From NCBI GenBank assembly GCA_963768765.1, contig CAVYJK010000024.1, forward strand, positions 1-64,000: 64,000 bases of DNA. Reading direction: 5' to 3'. The notes under the pieces were generated by a model, which ran no database searches, was not told the origin of the DNA, and saw only the letters and a list, made by a program, of their open reading frames with translations. A program made the translations under genes and the position numbers. Within the stretch, counting starts at the first letter, position 1. Every line of letters starts with the position of its first letter. Source of the stretch: DASWLF01 sp963768765 (GTDB lineage: Bacteria > Desulfobacterota > Desulfobaccia > Desulfobaccales > 0-14-0-80-60-11). Below are positions 1 through 11,159 of this stretch, one piece after another.

Positions 1-170
1 GGGTTACCAGTTGATTGCCTTCTTTATCTACGGCACGAAAGAAGCCCTGTCCCACCCCGATTCTTTCCAATTCTCCTTTTAAGATAAGGTGCTAGACTCC
101 CAGCACATAAAGGGAGTATTTGATGCTGGAGGAGCCGCTATTAATGGTCAGAATGTCACTGTTCAGCCAT
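1..170 (-). pseudogene. ackA: acetate kinase, N-terminal fragment (frameshifted, cut by window edge)
   Basis: Read on the minus strand, the segment encodes the acetate kinase N-terminal signature ILTINSGSSSIKYSLYVLGV, then an in-frame TAG, then GELERIGVGQGFF and VDKEGNQLV, all typical of the first 50 residues of AckA. The family interconverts acetyl phosphate and ADP with acetate and ATP. The nearest ATG (168-170) is preceded by GGGAGGATT, a good ribosome site, but is one base out of frame with the conserved motif. The gene lies just downstream of phosphoketolase on the same strand, the usual pairing because phosphoketolase makes acetyl phosphate. Whether the frameshift and stop are decay or sequencing error cannot be told here. 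Confidence 0.7.
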
Positions 171-353
171 AATCCTCCCTTCTCGACGGTTCCCTGAAGG
201 GGAGGTGCTGGGCCTGGAGGAATCTTTTCCCCAGCAATAGGGATGGGCGCAGTGCTTCAGGCGACTCCAAGAAACTCCTATGAGGCACTGACAAGAATCC
301 TAAAATGTCCCAAGGTTAAAGCTCCCCGTTTCCTCCCACTCCTAAAGGCCAAC

Positions 354-2743
354 TTAGAATGGCCACCTCCAACCGGTGATCTCAGGTTTATCGATGCCGT
401 GCTCATAGGCATAGTTGCTATTTTCAATAATCTGATTCTTTAGCCACTCCTTGACGTGCGCCCCCGCCACCTCAAAAGTGGAACCCGGTCGATGACATCG
501 ATAGCCAGATTGAACCGGTCGATCTGGTCCCTCATGGCCAGCTCCAACGGTGTGTTGATGTTGCCGTGTTCCTTGTAGCCACGCACATGGAGGTTTTGGT
601 GGTTCGTGCGGCGGTAGGCCAGCTTGTGAATCAGCCAGGGGTAGCCGTGAAAGTTAAAGATGATGGGCTTGTCGGTGGTGAACAGGCTGTCAAAGTCCCG
701 GTGGCTCGGCCATGGGGATGTTCAGGCGGGTCTTGCAAGGTGAAAAGGTCCACCACGTTAATGAAGCGGACTTTGAGGTCGGGAAAACGCTCCCGGAGGA
801 TGGCGGTGGCGGCCAGGGCCTCATGGTGGGGACGTCTCCCACGGGCGCAGCACCACGTCGGGTTCGCCTCCCTGGTCATTGCTGGCCCAATCCCAGATGC
901 CGATCCCCTTGGCGCAGTGCTGAATGGCCTCCTCCACGGTCAGGTATTGCAGGTGCAGCTGCTTATCCGACACGATGACGTTAATATGGTTCGTGCTGCG
1001 CAGACAATGATCGGCCACCGACAACAGGCAATTGGCGTCGGGGGGCAGGTAGAATGCGTGATTCTCGGGGCTCTTGTTGGTGACCACATCCAAAAAGCCC
1101 GGGTCCTGGTGGCTGAAGCCGTTGTGGTCCTGGCGCCACACGGTGGAGGTGACCAGCAGGTTTAGGGAGGACACCGGCGCCCGCCAGGGGACCTCATGGC
1201 GCATTTTCCCAACCACTTGGCGTGTTGGTTGAACATGGAGTTTGAGAATGACGTGGATGAAGGCCTCGTATGAGGCGAATAGACCATGGCGTCCGGAAAG
1301 GAGATATCCTTCCAGCCACCCCTCCAGGGTGTGCTCGCTGAGGATTTCCATTACCCGGCCATCCCGGGACGGTTCGCTGCCGTCGGCATCCTCAGGTTTG
1401 ATTTCCGCCATCCAGGCCTTCTTGCTGGCCTGGTACACGGCGTTCAGACGGTTTGAAGCCGTTTCATCAGGACAGAAGAACCGGAAATTCGCGGGGTTTT
1501 GGCTTAAGGTATCCCTCAGAAAGTCGCCCAAGGAGCGGGTATTTCCCGCCATAGTCGTGCCCAGCTTGGTCACTTCCACGGCGTACTGTCGAAAGTCGGG
1601 CAGGCGCAGATTTTTTCGCACCAGACCTCCATTGGCAATGGGGTTGGCACTCATACGGCGGTAGCAGAGCCGGCGCCAGTTTCTTTCAACTCCTGGATCA
1701 GTTTCCGGTCTCATCAAATAGCCTCAGGTTTGTAGCTTTTTAGCCACTCTTCCAGGAGAGTGAGATGGGCCGGGTTTTCCTGCACCGTCCAACGGCACCT
1801 GGTGCGCCCGCCAGAAGCCTCTCCACCTTGTGGCCGTCCACTTCCTTGGGACCGGTCCAACCCTTGGGGGTGCGCAGTACGATCATGGGCCATCGCGGGC
1901 GGGTGAGCTGATCCGCTTGTGCGCGCCTCGTTCCTGAATACGCCGGATTTCCGCCAGCACACAGTTCTCTGAGTTTCCCGGGCAGTCTATTGCGTGCATG
2001 GCCGGGTCGCTGCCCTCGAAGTATGGGGTTTGTAGCCGTAACCCACGAAGAGGGCTCTCCACTGCGTGGTGGTTGATATTCCCGGGAAAGCACGGTGCGA
2101 TTGTCGATCTTATAACCGTTCGAGCTGCAGGATCGGCAGCACCGCGCCGTCACGCACCGGGTTGGAATTTGTCGGAGTGCCACGCGGCCGTCACCCAGAG
2201 GGCCGGTCTCCGCCTCGCCATCACCCACCACAACCGTCGACCATCAGGTCGGGTTGTCGTACGCGACGCCATAGGCATGGGAGAGGCTGTAGCCCAACTC
2301 GCCGCCCTCATGCAATGATCCGGGGGTCTCGGGGGTGCAGTGGCTGCCAATGCCTCCGGGGAAGGAAAACTGCCTGAAAAACCGCGCGGGCCCCCTTCAT
2401 CTTCACGCTTATCCGGATAAACTTCCAGAGACATAGTTCCCCTCAAGATATGCATCGGAGAGGCGGGGGGGCCCAGTGCACGGCCGGGGCCCGAGATGAA
2501 AATCACGTTCAGGTCATTCTTCTTGATCAAACGGTTCGGATCACGCCGGTGAAAGTCTGTCCAGGGTCAGAGCCCCAGGTGGCCCAGGAGGCGGTTTCGC
2601 GTGCTCGATCTTCAAAGGCTCCCGCAACGAGCGGGTTGTCAAGCAAATAAATCATGCCGACGCGAAAGGTAGAGGGTCACACGCCAGTAAGCACCTATCT
2701 TCCTCAGTTCTTCGGGGTCGAGCGGCCCTTCTGGGTCTCGCAT
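354..2743 (-). pseudogene. xfp: xylulose-5-phosphate/fructose-6-phosphate phosphoketolase, multiply frameshifted
   Basis: Phosphoketolase cleaves xylulose 5-phosphate or fructose 6-phosphate with phosphate to acetyl phosphate plus an aldose phosphate, using thiamine diphosphate. Family segments occur in order on the minus strand but in different frames: MRDPEGPLDPEELRKI (2743), DLNVIFISGPG (about 2510), GDGEAETGPL (about 2220, ThDP-binding), RWPMIVLRTPKGWTGPKEVD (about 1890), the long central piece 821-1717 with GNTRSLGDFLRDTL and FRFFCPDETASNRL, LRERFPDLKVRFINVVDL (about 780) and a C-terminus ending EITGWRWPF then TAA at 354-356. A Shine-Dalgarno AAAGGAG sits near 2772, and translation may begin slightly upstream at 2767. 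At least five indels separate otherwise well-conserved pieces. The ClC gene ends about 20 nt upstream, so the genes look co-transcribed. Confidence 0.85.
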
Positions 2744-2789
2744 GGGAGCGGCTTTTATAACAGTCAGGGGACTCCTTTCTGAGGTATTT

Positions 2790-4741
2790 TCAATAAACCC
2801 TTGGCCCAGGCGTCCCGGTCCGAGAATGATGTAACTGAATGATATCTTGTTTGGAGATCATGGCCATGATCTCATCAGGGGCTTCTTCCCGCACCGCGGC
2901 AATTCGTCCACGTTCAACAGGACCATTTTATCCAGCGCCTCCTGAAAAATATACCAAAAGACCCGGATCACATTCGGAGTGGTTACATCTTTAGCGACGA
3001 TTAGACAGTGAACACTCTTCCTCGAACATCACCTCTCGGATATCGTTGATGGATAGGATCCCCGTCACCCTACCACCTTGATCGACTACTGGGAAGTGGA
3101 TTTGCTGGGAACTCCCCATAACCTGGATGAGCTGGCCGAGGGGCATCTCTTCCGGAATCATGGTTACTGGCTGTGGTTGCACCGCTTCATAGACATGCAT
3201 CTCCTCCAACAGGCCCCGGGCGAACTCGGTCACATCAGCCGGAGAGGCCAACCTGGTAACCACTTGCTTTTCATACAGGCTGACCCTGCCCAATAGCAGA
3301 TAGGAGATGGTGGACACCGGCATCAAGGGCACTGACAGGGTGTAGCTGGCGCACATTTCACACGCCATAATGATGGAAGCCACCGGCACCTTGGCTACAC
3401 CGGCAAAGAATCCGCCAATGCCCACCAGGACAAACGAATTGGGGTGGATAACCCAACCCGGCGCCAGTTGATGGCCCAGAAACCCGAAGGCCCCTCCCAG
3501 CATGGCCCCCATGAATATGGAGGGGCCGAAACTGCCACCGCTCCCTCCGGAACTGATGGTGCAGGAAGTGGCCACAATCTTCATTAAGGCCAGTAGAACG
3601 TGGTCCCCCAAAAAATATTTCCCCCCAGGGCCGCCTGCACCCGGCCATCCCCCGTCCATCACCTGCGGGGTCGAGAAAGCGATAACGCCCAGCATCAGTC
3701 CTCCCAAGGCGGGTTAAAGATCCTGGGGATTGGGATCTTTCTAAAAAACCGGTCCCGGAATACATCATAAAACAGCTTCACATACACGTAACCCACTAGG
3801 GCGCAAATCACGGCAAAAATGGCATAGGGCAAAAGTTCTACCAGTTCGAAATCAACCGGTCCCGGAAAGAATAAGGCGCTCCGTCCGAATGGTCAAAAAT
3901 GGAAGAGGCTACAATAGAGGAGACGATGCACGGTAAAATAGCCTCGAATTCAAATTCCGTTTCCCGGTAAAGGACCTCCGGAGCAAAAGAGCGGCACCCA
4001 AGGGGGCGTGAAAGATGGCCCCGATGCCACCAGCAGCCTCCTCACTGCAGTGCGCCGGGGCGCCGGGCTTAAGCTTCAAGATTGTAGCCAGGAAGGACCC
4101 AAACCCACGCCGATTTGGGCAATGGGTCCTTCCTTACCGGCAGAACACCACTGCCGATGGTAATCGCGGATGCCACAATTTTGACAATAGGCACCCTTTT
4201 GCGAATAAAGCCGCCACGGCGGTGGAAGGCCTCAATCATGGCATCGGTCCCGTGACCTTCCGCTCAGGAGCAATTAAAAAAACTATTAGCCCGGAGACCA
4301 AGCCCCCCAGTGCCGGAATCAAAAGAAATAGCCAGGAACGAGTCGAAGCCAACTCAGTTACGGTGGCGATCTCCGCTCCTTTCAAGGGTATAAAAAACCC
4401 GTAGGCAGATGTAGAAGAACATGTAGTGCCCGTCGGAGCAGTTCTTCAAAAAGAATTGCTCCAAATCCGGACACCACCCCCACCGCAATGCTCAACAGCG
4501 GCCGACGGAAATGACCGGACCAGCCGTAACGGTCAGGGTCTACCCGACTTCTGATCAGCCGGATTAGCTTTTCACCTACCAATTTATCTTTGCTCCATCG
4601 CCCGGTGAGCAGGGCTCTGCTCGAGAGCGACCCGAGCGCCTTGGTAGGCGAAATCAGCCGCAGTCCGCTTATCTCTATGACCTCACTTCTGCTGCGGTTG
4701 CCAGCAAGAAGTGGCGCTATTAAAAACCAAGACCTGGCCAT
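2790..4741 (-). pseudogene. ClC-family chloride channel/transporter with C-terminal CBS domains, frameshifted
   Basis: ClC proteins move chloride, often in exchange for protons, across the inner membrane. The N-terminal part (4382-4741) carries WSKDKLVGEKLIRLI and the first membrane helix SIAVGVVSGFGAILFEELL. The middle (about 3720-4380) is scattered over frames, with APLGAALFAPEVLYRETEFE visible. The piece 2991-3707 includes GGSGGSFGPSIFMGAMLGG, a selectivity-filter-type motif, further helices and the first CBS domain (FPVVDQGGRVTGILSINDIR). The tail (DEIMAMISKQDII...) belongs to a second CBS domain and stops at 2790. At least four indels are needed to join the pieces, while residues inside each piece are well conserved. 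The start is uncertain. Confidence 0.75.
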
Positions 4742-4746
4742 TTATA

Positions 4747-4995
4747 TCACAGACCCAATGATTGCCGACTTTTCGAACATTTCTCCCTTGCGAGGGCGCC
4801 AGCAGGGGACAACTCGTTCGGCGTTCCCACCTGGCTGCGCATATAGCTGGTTATGGGGACTTGTTCGACAAAGATCCCGGATTGTCGGACCTGGGACGAG
4901 GATGCTTCGACCGGGGAAGAGGCACATCCACTTCCCAATATGATTAACATCGAAGCTACCATAGCCATTCTGGAAAGATGAATCTTAACTTGCAC
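4747..4995 (-). CDS. small predicted lipoprotein
   Basis: An 82-codon frame with a GTG start (4993-4995) preceded by AGGAGG at good spacing, which decides the start. The N-terminus is basic, then hydrophobic (MAMVASMLIILGSGC), with a lipobox ending in the Cys of GSGCASS, so lipid modification and export are expected. The remainder (about 60 residues) has no motif I recognise. The C-terminus may be displaced by a frameshift, as in neighbouring genes. It sits upstream of the ClC gene on the same strand, about 5 nt before the ClC reading frame opens. No function is assigned. Confidence 0.5.
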   Translation of the reverse strand: MQVKIHLSRMAMVASMLIILGSGCASSPVEASSSQVRQSGIFVEQVPITSYMRSQVGTPNELSPAGALAREKCSKSRQSLGL

Positions 4996-5154
4996 CTCTT
5001 AATCCTCCTGACTCTTATGATCTGCGCGCTGCAGGCGGTGGCGGCCATGATCGAGGTATATCGTAAGGGACTTGAGATGGATGACTCGGAGGCCAAGGTG
5101 ACGGCCCTGGAAGGAGAAGATAGGGAAATGACAAGAGCCTCAAGAATGGGATGA

Positions 5155-5762
5155 TCAGTGGAGGTGAAGGACTACAACTAATTGATTTATTTATTGGAAA
5201 TTAAGGAGTCTGATTTGAGCATCGGCTAGGTTACGCCCTTCTCAGCCACGCTTGTTCAATTTTATTCCTAGAATCTGACCTTGCCAAAGACGACAATTTG
5301 ATATAATTTAAGTTCAAGACCGAATTGACGGGCAGAATTTTGAAAGGATGATAATTTTTATAAAAAATACCGGATATAATTGAACTTGTAAAGAGGATTT
5401 TTTAAACCAAAAGACCTTACCGGGCGGCCGCCCTAAGGAAGATATTGGTTATTGCTTGGGAATATGGCTTTTTCAATTCCTTATCCTTATACCGCATACT
5501 GCGAAGTCAATAATTTCGGCCAATTTGTCAAATGTCAATCGGAATATCTAAATATTTATTAGGTTACAAGGCTGAAGGCCTATCTGCCATTTCTTAAACT
5601 CTAATCGTTTATGCCACCTATCCTGTCAAGATGCGGATTCTATCTCGGCAGGATAATAACTCAATTGACTTTGATTAACTAGATTAATAACCACATTAAT
5701 AACAATACGCTGTTCCTGCTATAAATGCTGGTGGAAATGATGATCTGGGGGCGTGAAACCAA
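5155..5762. other. AT-rich intergenic region without recognisable gene
   Basis: About 600 bases, clearly more AT-rich than the genome average, separating the minus-strand lipoprotein from the plus-strand transglycosylase. I see no open frame with a ribosome site, no RNA gene and no strong hairpin. As a divergent spacer it probably holds promoters for both sides, but no convincing -35/-10 pair stands out. Confidence 0.4.
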
Positions 5763-6471
5763 TTGCACCTTATCAATCATAAAATCTGGCACAAAACTCT
5801 AATAATGGTCTTGATCTCAGGATCATGCCTATTGGGCACTATGTCTGAGGTCTTTTCCGAACCTTGCCTGCGGATAAAGGAAAACGGGGTAATTTATTAT
5901 TACTTTTCTAATCGAGTGAAAGAGTCTCCCAGGCAACTTCCCCGCATTATACGGCAGGAATCATATCCTGCGATCCCAGACCCAAAATAAATTAAGCCCC
6001 CAAGAGTTGGAACCGTTGATCCAGGAGGCCAGCCGACAGCATAACCTTCCTCCCTCATTAGTAAAAGCCGTAGTTAAGGTGGAATCTAATTTCAATCCCG
6101 CCGCTACTTCCCCTAAGGGGGCACAAGGGCTGATGCAATTGATCCCGGAGACGGCGGATTACCTGCAAGTCACAAACCCTATGATATTCGCGAGAATATT
6201 TGGGCCGGGACCCGCTATTTGGGAATGTTGCTACAAAAATTCGAAAATCGCTTACCCCTGGCTTTGGCCGCTTACAACGCGGGTCCCAGCGGGTGGAGAA
6301 ATGTCAGGAAATTCCTCCATTAAAGAAACACGGGATTTTGTCAGGGACGTGTGTCCCAATTTTCTTAAATACAACGGGGAAAAACCTGCCGCCGAGATGA
6401 ACTGCCGTCGGATGGGGTTATCTTGCGAGGGTTTAGCCAGGAATTTTTCAGATTCTGAGGTGGGGATTTAG
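5763..6471 (+). pseudogene. lytic transglycosylase (SLT domain), frameshifted
   Basis: The N-terminal frame (5763-5990) has a hydrophobic export signal (LIMVLISGSCLLG) followed by EPCLRIKENGVIYYYFSNR, the short domain that often precedes SLT in deltaproteobacteria. After a +1 shift near 5985 comes the catalytic domain: ASRQHNLPPSLVKAVVKVES with the catalytic Glu in VES, then SPKGAQGLMQLIPETA. Beyond about 6180 the sequence continues in other frames as YDIRENIWAGTRYLGMLLQKF and LALAAYNAGPS, the Y-N-A-G substrate motif. Each break fits loss of one base from a doubled base. The family cleaves the MurNAc-GlcNAc bond of peptidoglycan in the periplasm. The listed TTG start is uncertain; ATG at 5805 is an alternative. 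Confidence 0.75.
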
Positions 6472-6614
6472 GCAGGCGCCGTCCTATCTTGGCCTTGACA
6501 ACCTTCACGCAGGATCTTTGCATTCCTCAGACCCTCTGCAAAGTCAGGCAGGATTCCACGCTCCCCAGTCCCTTCCCATCCACGGCGGACCGGCTGGACC
6601 GGCGGCCCTGGGTC

Positions 6615-7488
6615 TTAATTGCCATAAAGGTTTTTGAAATGATATGAAACACCTATGACAAACCGGTGGTGCGGGACATCGAAAGTCAACGTGCCTTCGG
6701 GGCGTTGTTTGCCGACCATAACCTGTTCCAATTCCACATCAAACTGATAACTGAACTTGTACTCACTGAAGATTGAGAGGTTTGGGTGCACATATACCGA
6801 ACCCCGGCCAGAACTTCGATGGCAAAATTTTTGGCAGAGTCGGGCCTGGCATAAATCACTTCAAAACCCGGACCGATTCCCACATATGGTTGCAAGCGCC
6901 CGAAATTGACTTCCTTATCTTTTAAGAAGCCATAACGTGCCAACAGATTGCATTGCAAGTCCCAGATCATAAACCAATCAGAACCACCCAAAAGATTAGC
7001 CGGCCCTCCCGGCACGGGGGGGGGGATATGCGCCCTTGGTTTGCACGAATCCCATTGCGAGAGAAATTTGTCTCCAATTCAAAACCAAACCAAGGGAGGG
7101 TATCAAAATATCGCCCGAATTTTATTCCTCCCAGAATTCCTGGTCTATATTCGATATTCTTGGCGGTCCTTCCTGGAAAGGGAGAGAGGGAAAGGAAGAC
7201 AAGAACTTCCATCCGCCGGAGGCAAGTAGGAAAGGCCGCTGTAGGCAGCGGTCAGTACCCACTCTCCCAGCCCCAGGTTCTCCTGGTATCCTTTAGCCCT
7301 TTGGCCGGGCTATTTTTCCAAATATAGTAGGCCACCGCACTGGCGGCCATGGTGGACAAGGAGATTTCCACCAGGTTGATTTTGATGGGGGATAAAGCCC
7401 AGGCGGTTTGCCTGGGCCCGGGGGTGCCCAGACAGACAACTACCACCAAGATAATCAAGACCTGGCGCATAGTAGATCTCAGGCCCAA
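6615..7488 (-). pseudogene. outer-membrane beta-barrel protein, frameshifted
   Basis: The frame opens with a signal peptide (MRQVLIILVVVVCLG...AWA, methionine at 7470) and a second hydrophobic stretch, then continues in another frame as QENLGLGEWVLTAA, and as YRPGILGGIKFGRYF with FGFELETNFS. It continues as LLARYGFLKDKEVNFGRLQ with YVGIGPGFEVIYA, and finally HHRFVIGVSYHFKNLYGN with TAA at 6615-6617. Alternating short amphipathic strands, a glycine-rich YVGIGPG turn and a C-terminal aromatic strand are typical of 8-stranded OmpA/OmpW-like barrels. Three or more indels interrupt it. The start lies 2-20 nt after the stop of the SLBB export gene, so the two are co-transcribed and may both serve exopolysaccharide export. 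Confidence 0.65.
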
Positions 7489-7489
7489 T

Positions 7490-9865
7490 CTATTTTAAGC
7501 CGATCAGCACCACCCCGCGGTCAAGGCAATTTGACCCATAATGGTCGCGATGTCCTTTATTTCCTTAAGCCAATAAATCTTTTCAATTTCTTCCGGAACA
7601 ACAATGGTGTCTCCCGGAGATAGGGTCAGAGAACTTAAGCCGCCTACATGAAACGAATAACCGGTGCCGTCCAACTGCTGCCGATCCATTTGAAACCCTT
7701 GCGGCTCACCGCCGAGCCGTTGGCCTTGATGATGTAAATTTCCTTGTCATCCGCGGTCTTGGTCGTGCCGCCCGCCATGGTGATATAATTGCTGACGGTC
7801 CGGTATGGAGCATAAATAATGGCGGTGGGGTTGAAGGTCACCGCGCAAATTAACCGTCTGCTGCGCCGGGGGTTAATAGAGGGTGCTGGCGTCCTCAAGT
7901 CGATATCCGCAGGATCACGGATCGTTAAATATCCAGGTGGATCACTACCCCGGCCCGTAGGCTCTACGGTTCTTAATCTGGCCAGTAGTTGCAGTTGTTT
8001 GGAGACTACCTCCTGGCGTTTTGCTTCTTTCCCTCTAACACGGCCTGGGCTTTTTGGGCCGTCAGCGCCAGCACCTGGGCCTCGGCGCGATCAGGGCCTC
8101 CTTCAATTGCTTTCGCTGGACTTCTCTGGTGTTTACCCGGTTAAACACAGCCGGTCGTAAGGATCAGCCTTCCCGGTAAATCCCCCGGCCCGGTAGAACA
8201 CCGAACTCAGGGTTTCACCTTTCTTGACGGTATAAATCCAGGCGAATTTTACTACGCCCTCGATTCTGACGGTTTTATATAATTCCCACTCGGGCACGGT
8301 CCGGACGAAGAGATAATCATTGGGCTTAAGGAGAAGGTTATCCTGGGAGGCGCTGGCCAGGGCCCGCCGGAGATTAACATACAGGCGGGTGGTATCCGGA
8401 CCCTGCGGGGTGATGGTCACCCGGGTGCATCTCGCTTCTTCCGTATTGGCTTGCAGCAAGAGGCCACCGGCATAATTGATCAGGTCTTTGACCCGCATGT
8501 TATCATACAAACCAAACTCCCCGGAATCTTGACGGCCCCGGTCACCCGCACCTTTCTTTCCACCAGATCCGGGACCCGGAAAATCTCGACCATATCGCCG
8601 TCAACCAGGATACATCGGGGCCCCGGCCTCTGAGGACCTTTTGCAGGTCATCTTCGAACATGACCATTTCCGCTGATCCTTGATCCGGAGCACTTGCACC
8701 CGCCCCTTGAAGGCCGTTTCCGCCAACCCGCCAGCCAGATTGATGAGATCGGCCAGGGTTCTTTCGTTTTTTAGTTCGTAGATTCCGGGAACTTTGATGG
8801 GTCCGCCTACCATTGATTGCAGTTCTCTGAGTTGCTGTTCCCTGAGTTTCAGTTCCCTGAGTTGGGGTTCCCTGAGTTTCAGTTCCCTGAGTTGGGATTC
8901 CCTGAGTTGGGATTCTCTTGGCTGAAATTCTTTAACGATTTCGCTCTCGGCCCGGCCCTTCTCTGCTCCTACCCCCACAACTTCCTCTTTAGGGGCGCCA
9001 ATGGCGGCCAGGGGCCCGATGGCCGGGATAAAAATGACGTCTTCCGACTGCAAACGGATGTCTTTGCTCTTGTCCCCCCGGATGAAAAAGTCATACATGT
9101 CGAAATTCACCACCACCTTGCCGCCGCGTCGCACCTGGATATGGCGCATGGATCCCGCCTTGCTGGGTCCGCCGGCGGCAAACAGGGCGCTGATCAAGGT
9201 GGACAGGGAAGAAACCGCATAGCTGCCGGGAAACCTGGCCTGGCCCACCACAAACACCTGGATGGTCCGCAGATTGTCCAGGGTGACATTCATCTGGAAG
9301 TTGTGTATTGACGGGAAAGTTCTCGATCCAGGACTTCCCGCAACTGTTTAAATGTCAGGCCGCTGACATGCACCACTCCTACCTTAGGGATGCCGATTTC
9401 GCCATTACGATCCACCGTGAGGTTATACTCGCCCTGGACACTTCCCCAGACCACAATCCGCGCCGAATCTCCAGGGCCGATAACGTAATCAGGGCCCACC
9501 GGCACGGCCTGTACCGGCAAGAAGGTCTCGGGAGGTTTAAAGAAAAAACTGTAACCGAATTGTTTGACGGGCAAGCCATACTCTTCGGCCCGTTTTTCCG
9601 CGGCAGAGAACTCCTCGGGCTGACGAGGAGCAGTAGTCAGGATCTTCGCCGACTCCGGCGGCGGCGAAGGCGGAGGGGACGGAGTTATGGGTGGCAATTG
9701 GGAGCTCGGGAGCGGCTCCGGAGTGATTTTCTGTAAGTGGAAGCGCGCCTGCTCCTCCAATCTGCGGTTCTGGTCTTCTGTTTCCTGTGCCTGACTCCAA
9801 CCCTGAGTAGGGGGCGCCATGATTAAAAATATTAATAATAGGCTTAGACATTTTCTGGCGTCCAT
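7490..9865 (-). pseudogene. SLBB-domain polysaccharide export protein (Wza-like), frameshifted
   Basis: Signal peptide (LSLLLIFLIMAPPTQG) then a proline-rich linker and the Poly_export domain (YVIGPGDSARIVVWGSVQGEY, NGEIGIPKVGVVHVSGLTF). A second segment (8601-9293) carries SLBB domains (VFVVGQARFPGSYAV..., GGPIKVPGIYELKNERTLADL) separated by a pentapeptide repeat at 8820-8924. A third (8133-8510) has MRVKDLINYAGGLL and VKKGETLSSVFYRAGGFTG. The tail has YRTVSNYITMAGG, then SPGDTIVVPEEIEKIYW and a final hydrophobic stretch to TAG at 7490-7492. Such proteins form the periplasmic/outer-membrane conduit for exopolysaccharide. At least four indels break the frame although domain residues are intact. 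No glycosyltransferases of an EPS cluster lie in the window. Confidence 0.75.
8820..8924 (-). repeat. 15-bp tandem repeat, seven units, in the SLBB gene
   Basis: Seven consecutive 15-base units of the type GTTCCCTGAGTTTCA on the plus strand, coding on the minus strand for (Q/K)-L-R-E-(L/S/P/Q). The encoded stretch is strongly charged and likely a helical spacer between two SLBB domains. Confidence 0.85.
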
Positions 9866-9998
9866 AACCGCGGATCCCCTTGTGATAGAATCATTTGAAA
9901 GGCATTGTCGATATTATGAGATAGCACCGATGATTCGGCAATCCCTTTTTAGTTAACGGGGTGATTTTTCGGAATAGCCCCCCAAAGTATTGCTCCGC

Positions 9999-10832
9999 TC
10001 AATATGAATCCGGAAAGAGGTGTCGCAGCCGACAGCTTAGATTATCGCACATAAGGCGTTGGATCATGGTCGGATCGGCCGAATAATCGAGGTCCGTCGG
10101 CGCTGGAAGGCACTGGGGCAACCAGGGCCTGGGCTTGCCGCTGGCCTGAGAATCCGCCACCTGTATGAGCGGCTGCCAATCCAGGGCCTTGAACAGGGTC
10201 AGGGAGATATAAATAAACGCATGGCTGATGGCATCCTTCGGCGCCAGGGCCGCCCGGGAGCCGGCCCACGTGACGGAATCGGCTCCCGGCCGCAGCATCC
10301 GGTTGACCTCTATCAAGCTGTAAGATCGCCGCCCCTGCTCCGGGGGGATGGCCCGGGCCTCGGCCAGGTAGACCACGGGGGAATAAAAACAGAATAAGAA
10401 GGCGTCCACCTGAGAATCCACGGCCTGATAGTTGGACATGATCCCGGCTACGGTCAGCCCTCCGGCCGGAGGGCTGACCACTGCTGACCGGTAAGGTTGA
10501 TATCCCTTGTTCTCCAGAACCTTAACGATTAATTCCCCCACCAGGGCGTCATCGATGTCCTGGATATCCACCGCCCGAGGATTAAGGCTGGCGGCAGGCT
10601 CCCAGGGACCGAAGAAAGGCGTCTCTTTCCTAATGAAATTTGCCCCCAGATCGCTTTGCCCGGGTAACTGGCGGTAAGCCGGCCAGCGTTGGAGGAAAAT
10701 TACTACCCGCCGGACCCCTTGGTACATGGGATACCGTTCTACAAAATCCCGATTGCTGAGAAAGGTACAGGATGACAATAAAGACACTATTATGACAAGG
10801 AGATACTTGGGTTTCAGGAGGAATTGTCCCAT
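9999..10832 (-). CDS. predicted lipoprotein of the exopolysaccharide locus
   Basis: A 277-residue intact frame with a short basic N-terminus, hydrophobic stretch YLLVIIVSLLSSC and lipobox Cys at about residue 22, so an exported lipoprotein is expected. The mature part has an alpha/beta feel (VRRVVIFLQRWPAYR, DDALVGELIVKVLENKGYQPY, DAFLFCFYSPVVYLAEARA) reminiscent of periplasmic assembly lipoproteins, with five or six cysteines including CDNLSC near the C-terminus. I do not recognise a named family. It lies 130 nt upstream of the SLBB export gene on the same strand. It is the one unbroken long frame in the first 10 kb. Confidence 0.65.
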   Translation of the reverse strand: MGQFLLKPKYLLVIIVSLLSSCTFLSNRDFVERYPMYQGVRRVVIFLQRWPAYRQLPGQSDLGANFIRKETPFFGPWEPAASLNPRAVDIQDIDDALVGELIVKVLENKGYQPYRSAVVSPPAGGLTVAGIMSNYQAVDSQVDAFLFCFYSPVVYLAEARAIPPEQGRRSYSLIEVNRMLRPGADSVTWAGSRAALAPKDAISHAFIYISLTLFKALDWQPLIQVADSQASGKPRPWLPQCLPAPTDLDYSADPTMIQRLMCDNLSCRLRHLFPDSY

Positions 10833-10887
10833 AATTACTCAAGGCAAGTGAAGAATATTGTCCTTTCAACTTGCTTTTTTACCGAGA

Positions 10888-11148
10888 TTATGCGGCAGCC
10901 TTGGCCACCGTGGTTGAAAAAGGGTTTTGGAACCTTACATCCGGGGGTCGATCTCGAAGAAGTTCCTCTTTTTGTAAACCAATCTTTACCAATCGCCGGC
11001 CTGAGACCGGATCTATCCGCAAATAATCGGCGTCGTTGCAATCTTCGTAGCCGGCGGCAATCTGATAGACCCTTTGACGAACCATCTGGACCAAGGAATG
11101 CTTCGTATGACTAGGTGACCTCAAGTCTTCCAGGCAATCATAATCCAA
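10888..11148 (-). mobile_element. IS1380-type transposase remnant
   Basis: The fragment LVQMVRQRVYQIAAGYEDC followed by NDADYLRIDP is the conserved N-terminal signature of IS1380-family DDE transposases. The frame then breaks; the neighbouring frame contains LRPAIGKDW, similar to the next family block. Only about 80-90 codons remain and no terminal inverted repeats are recognisable, so this is a dead relic. It sits between the EPS-export genes and an AT-rich spacer. Confidence 0.7.
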
Positions 11149-11159
11149 GATAGAATGTT

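Noticed and set aside
4978..5154. 58-codon plus-strand frame with a hydrophobic N-terminus
   Set aside because: It overlaps the start of the minus-strand lipoprotein, which has a much better ribosome site (AGGAGG before GTG 4995), and it shows no family signature.
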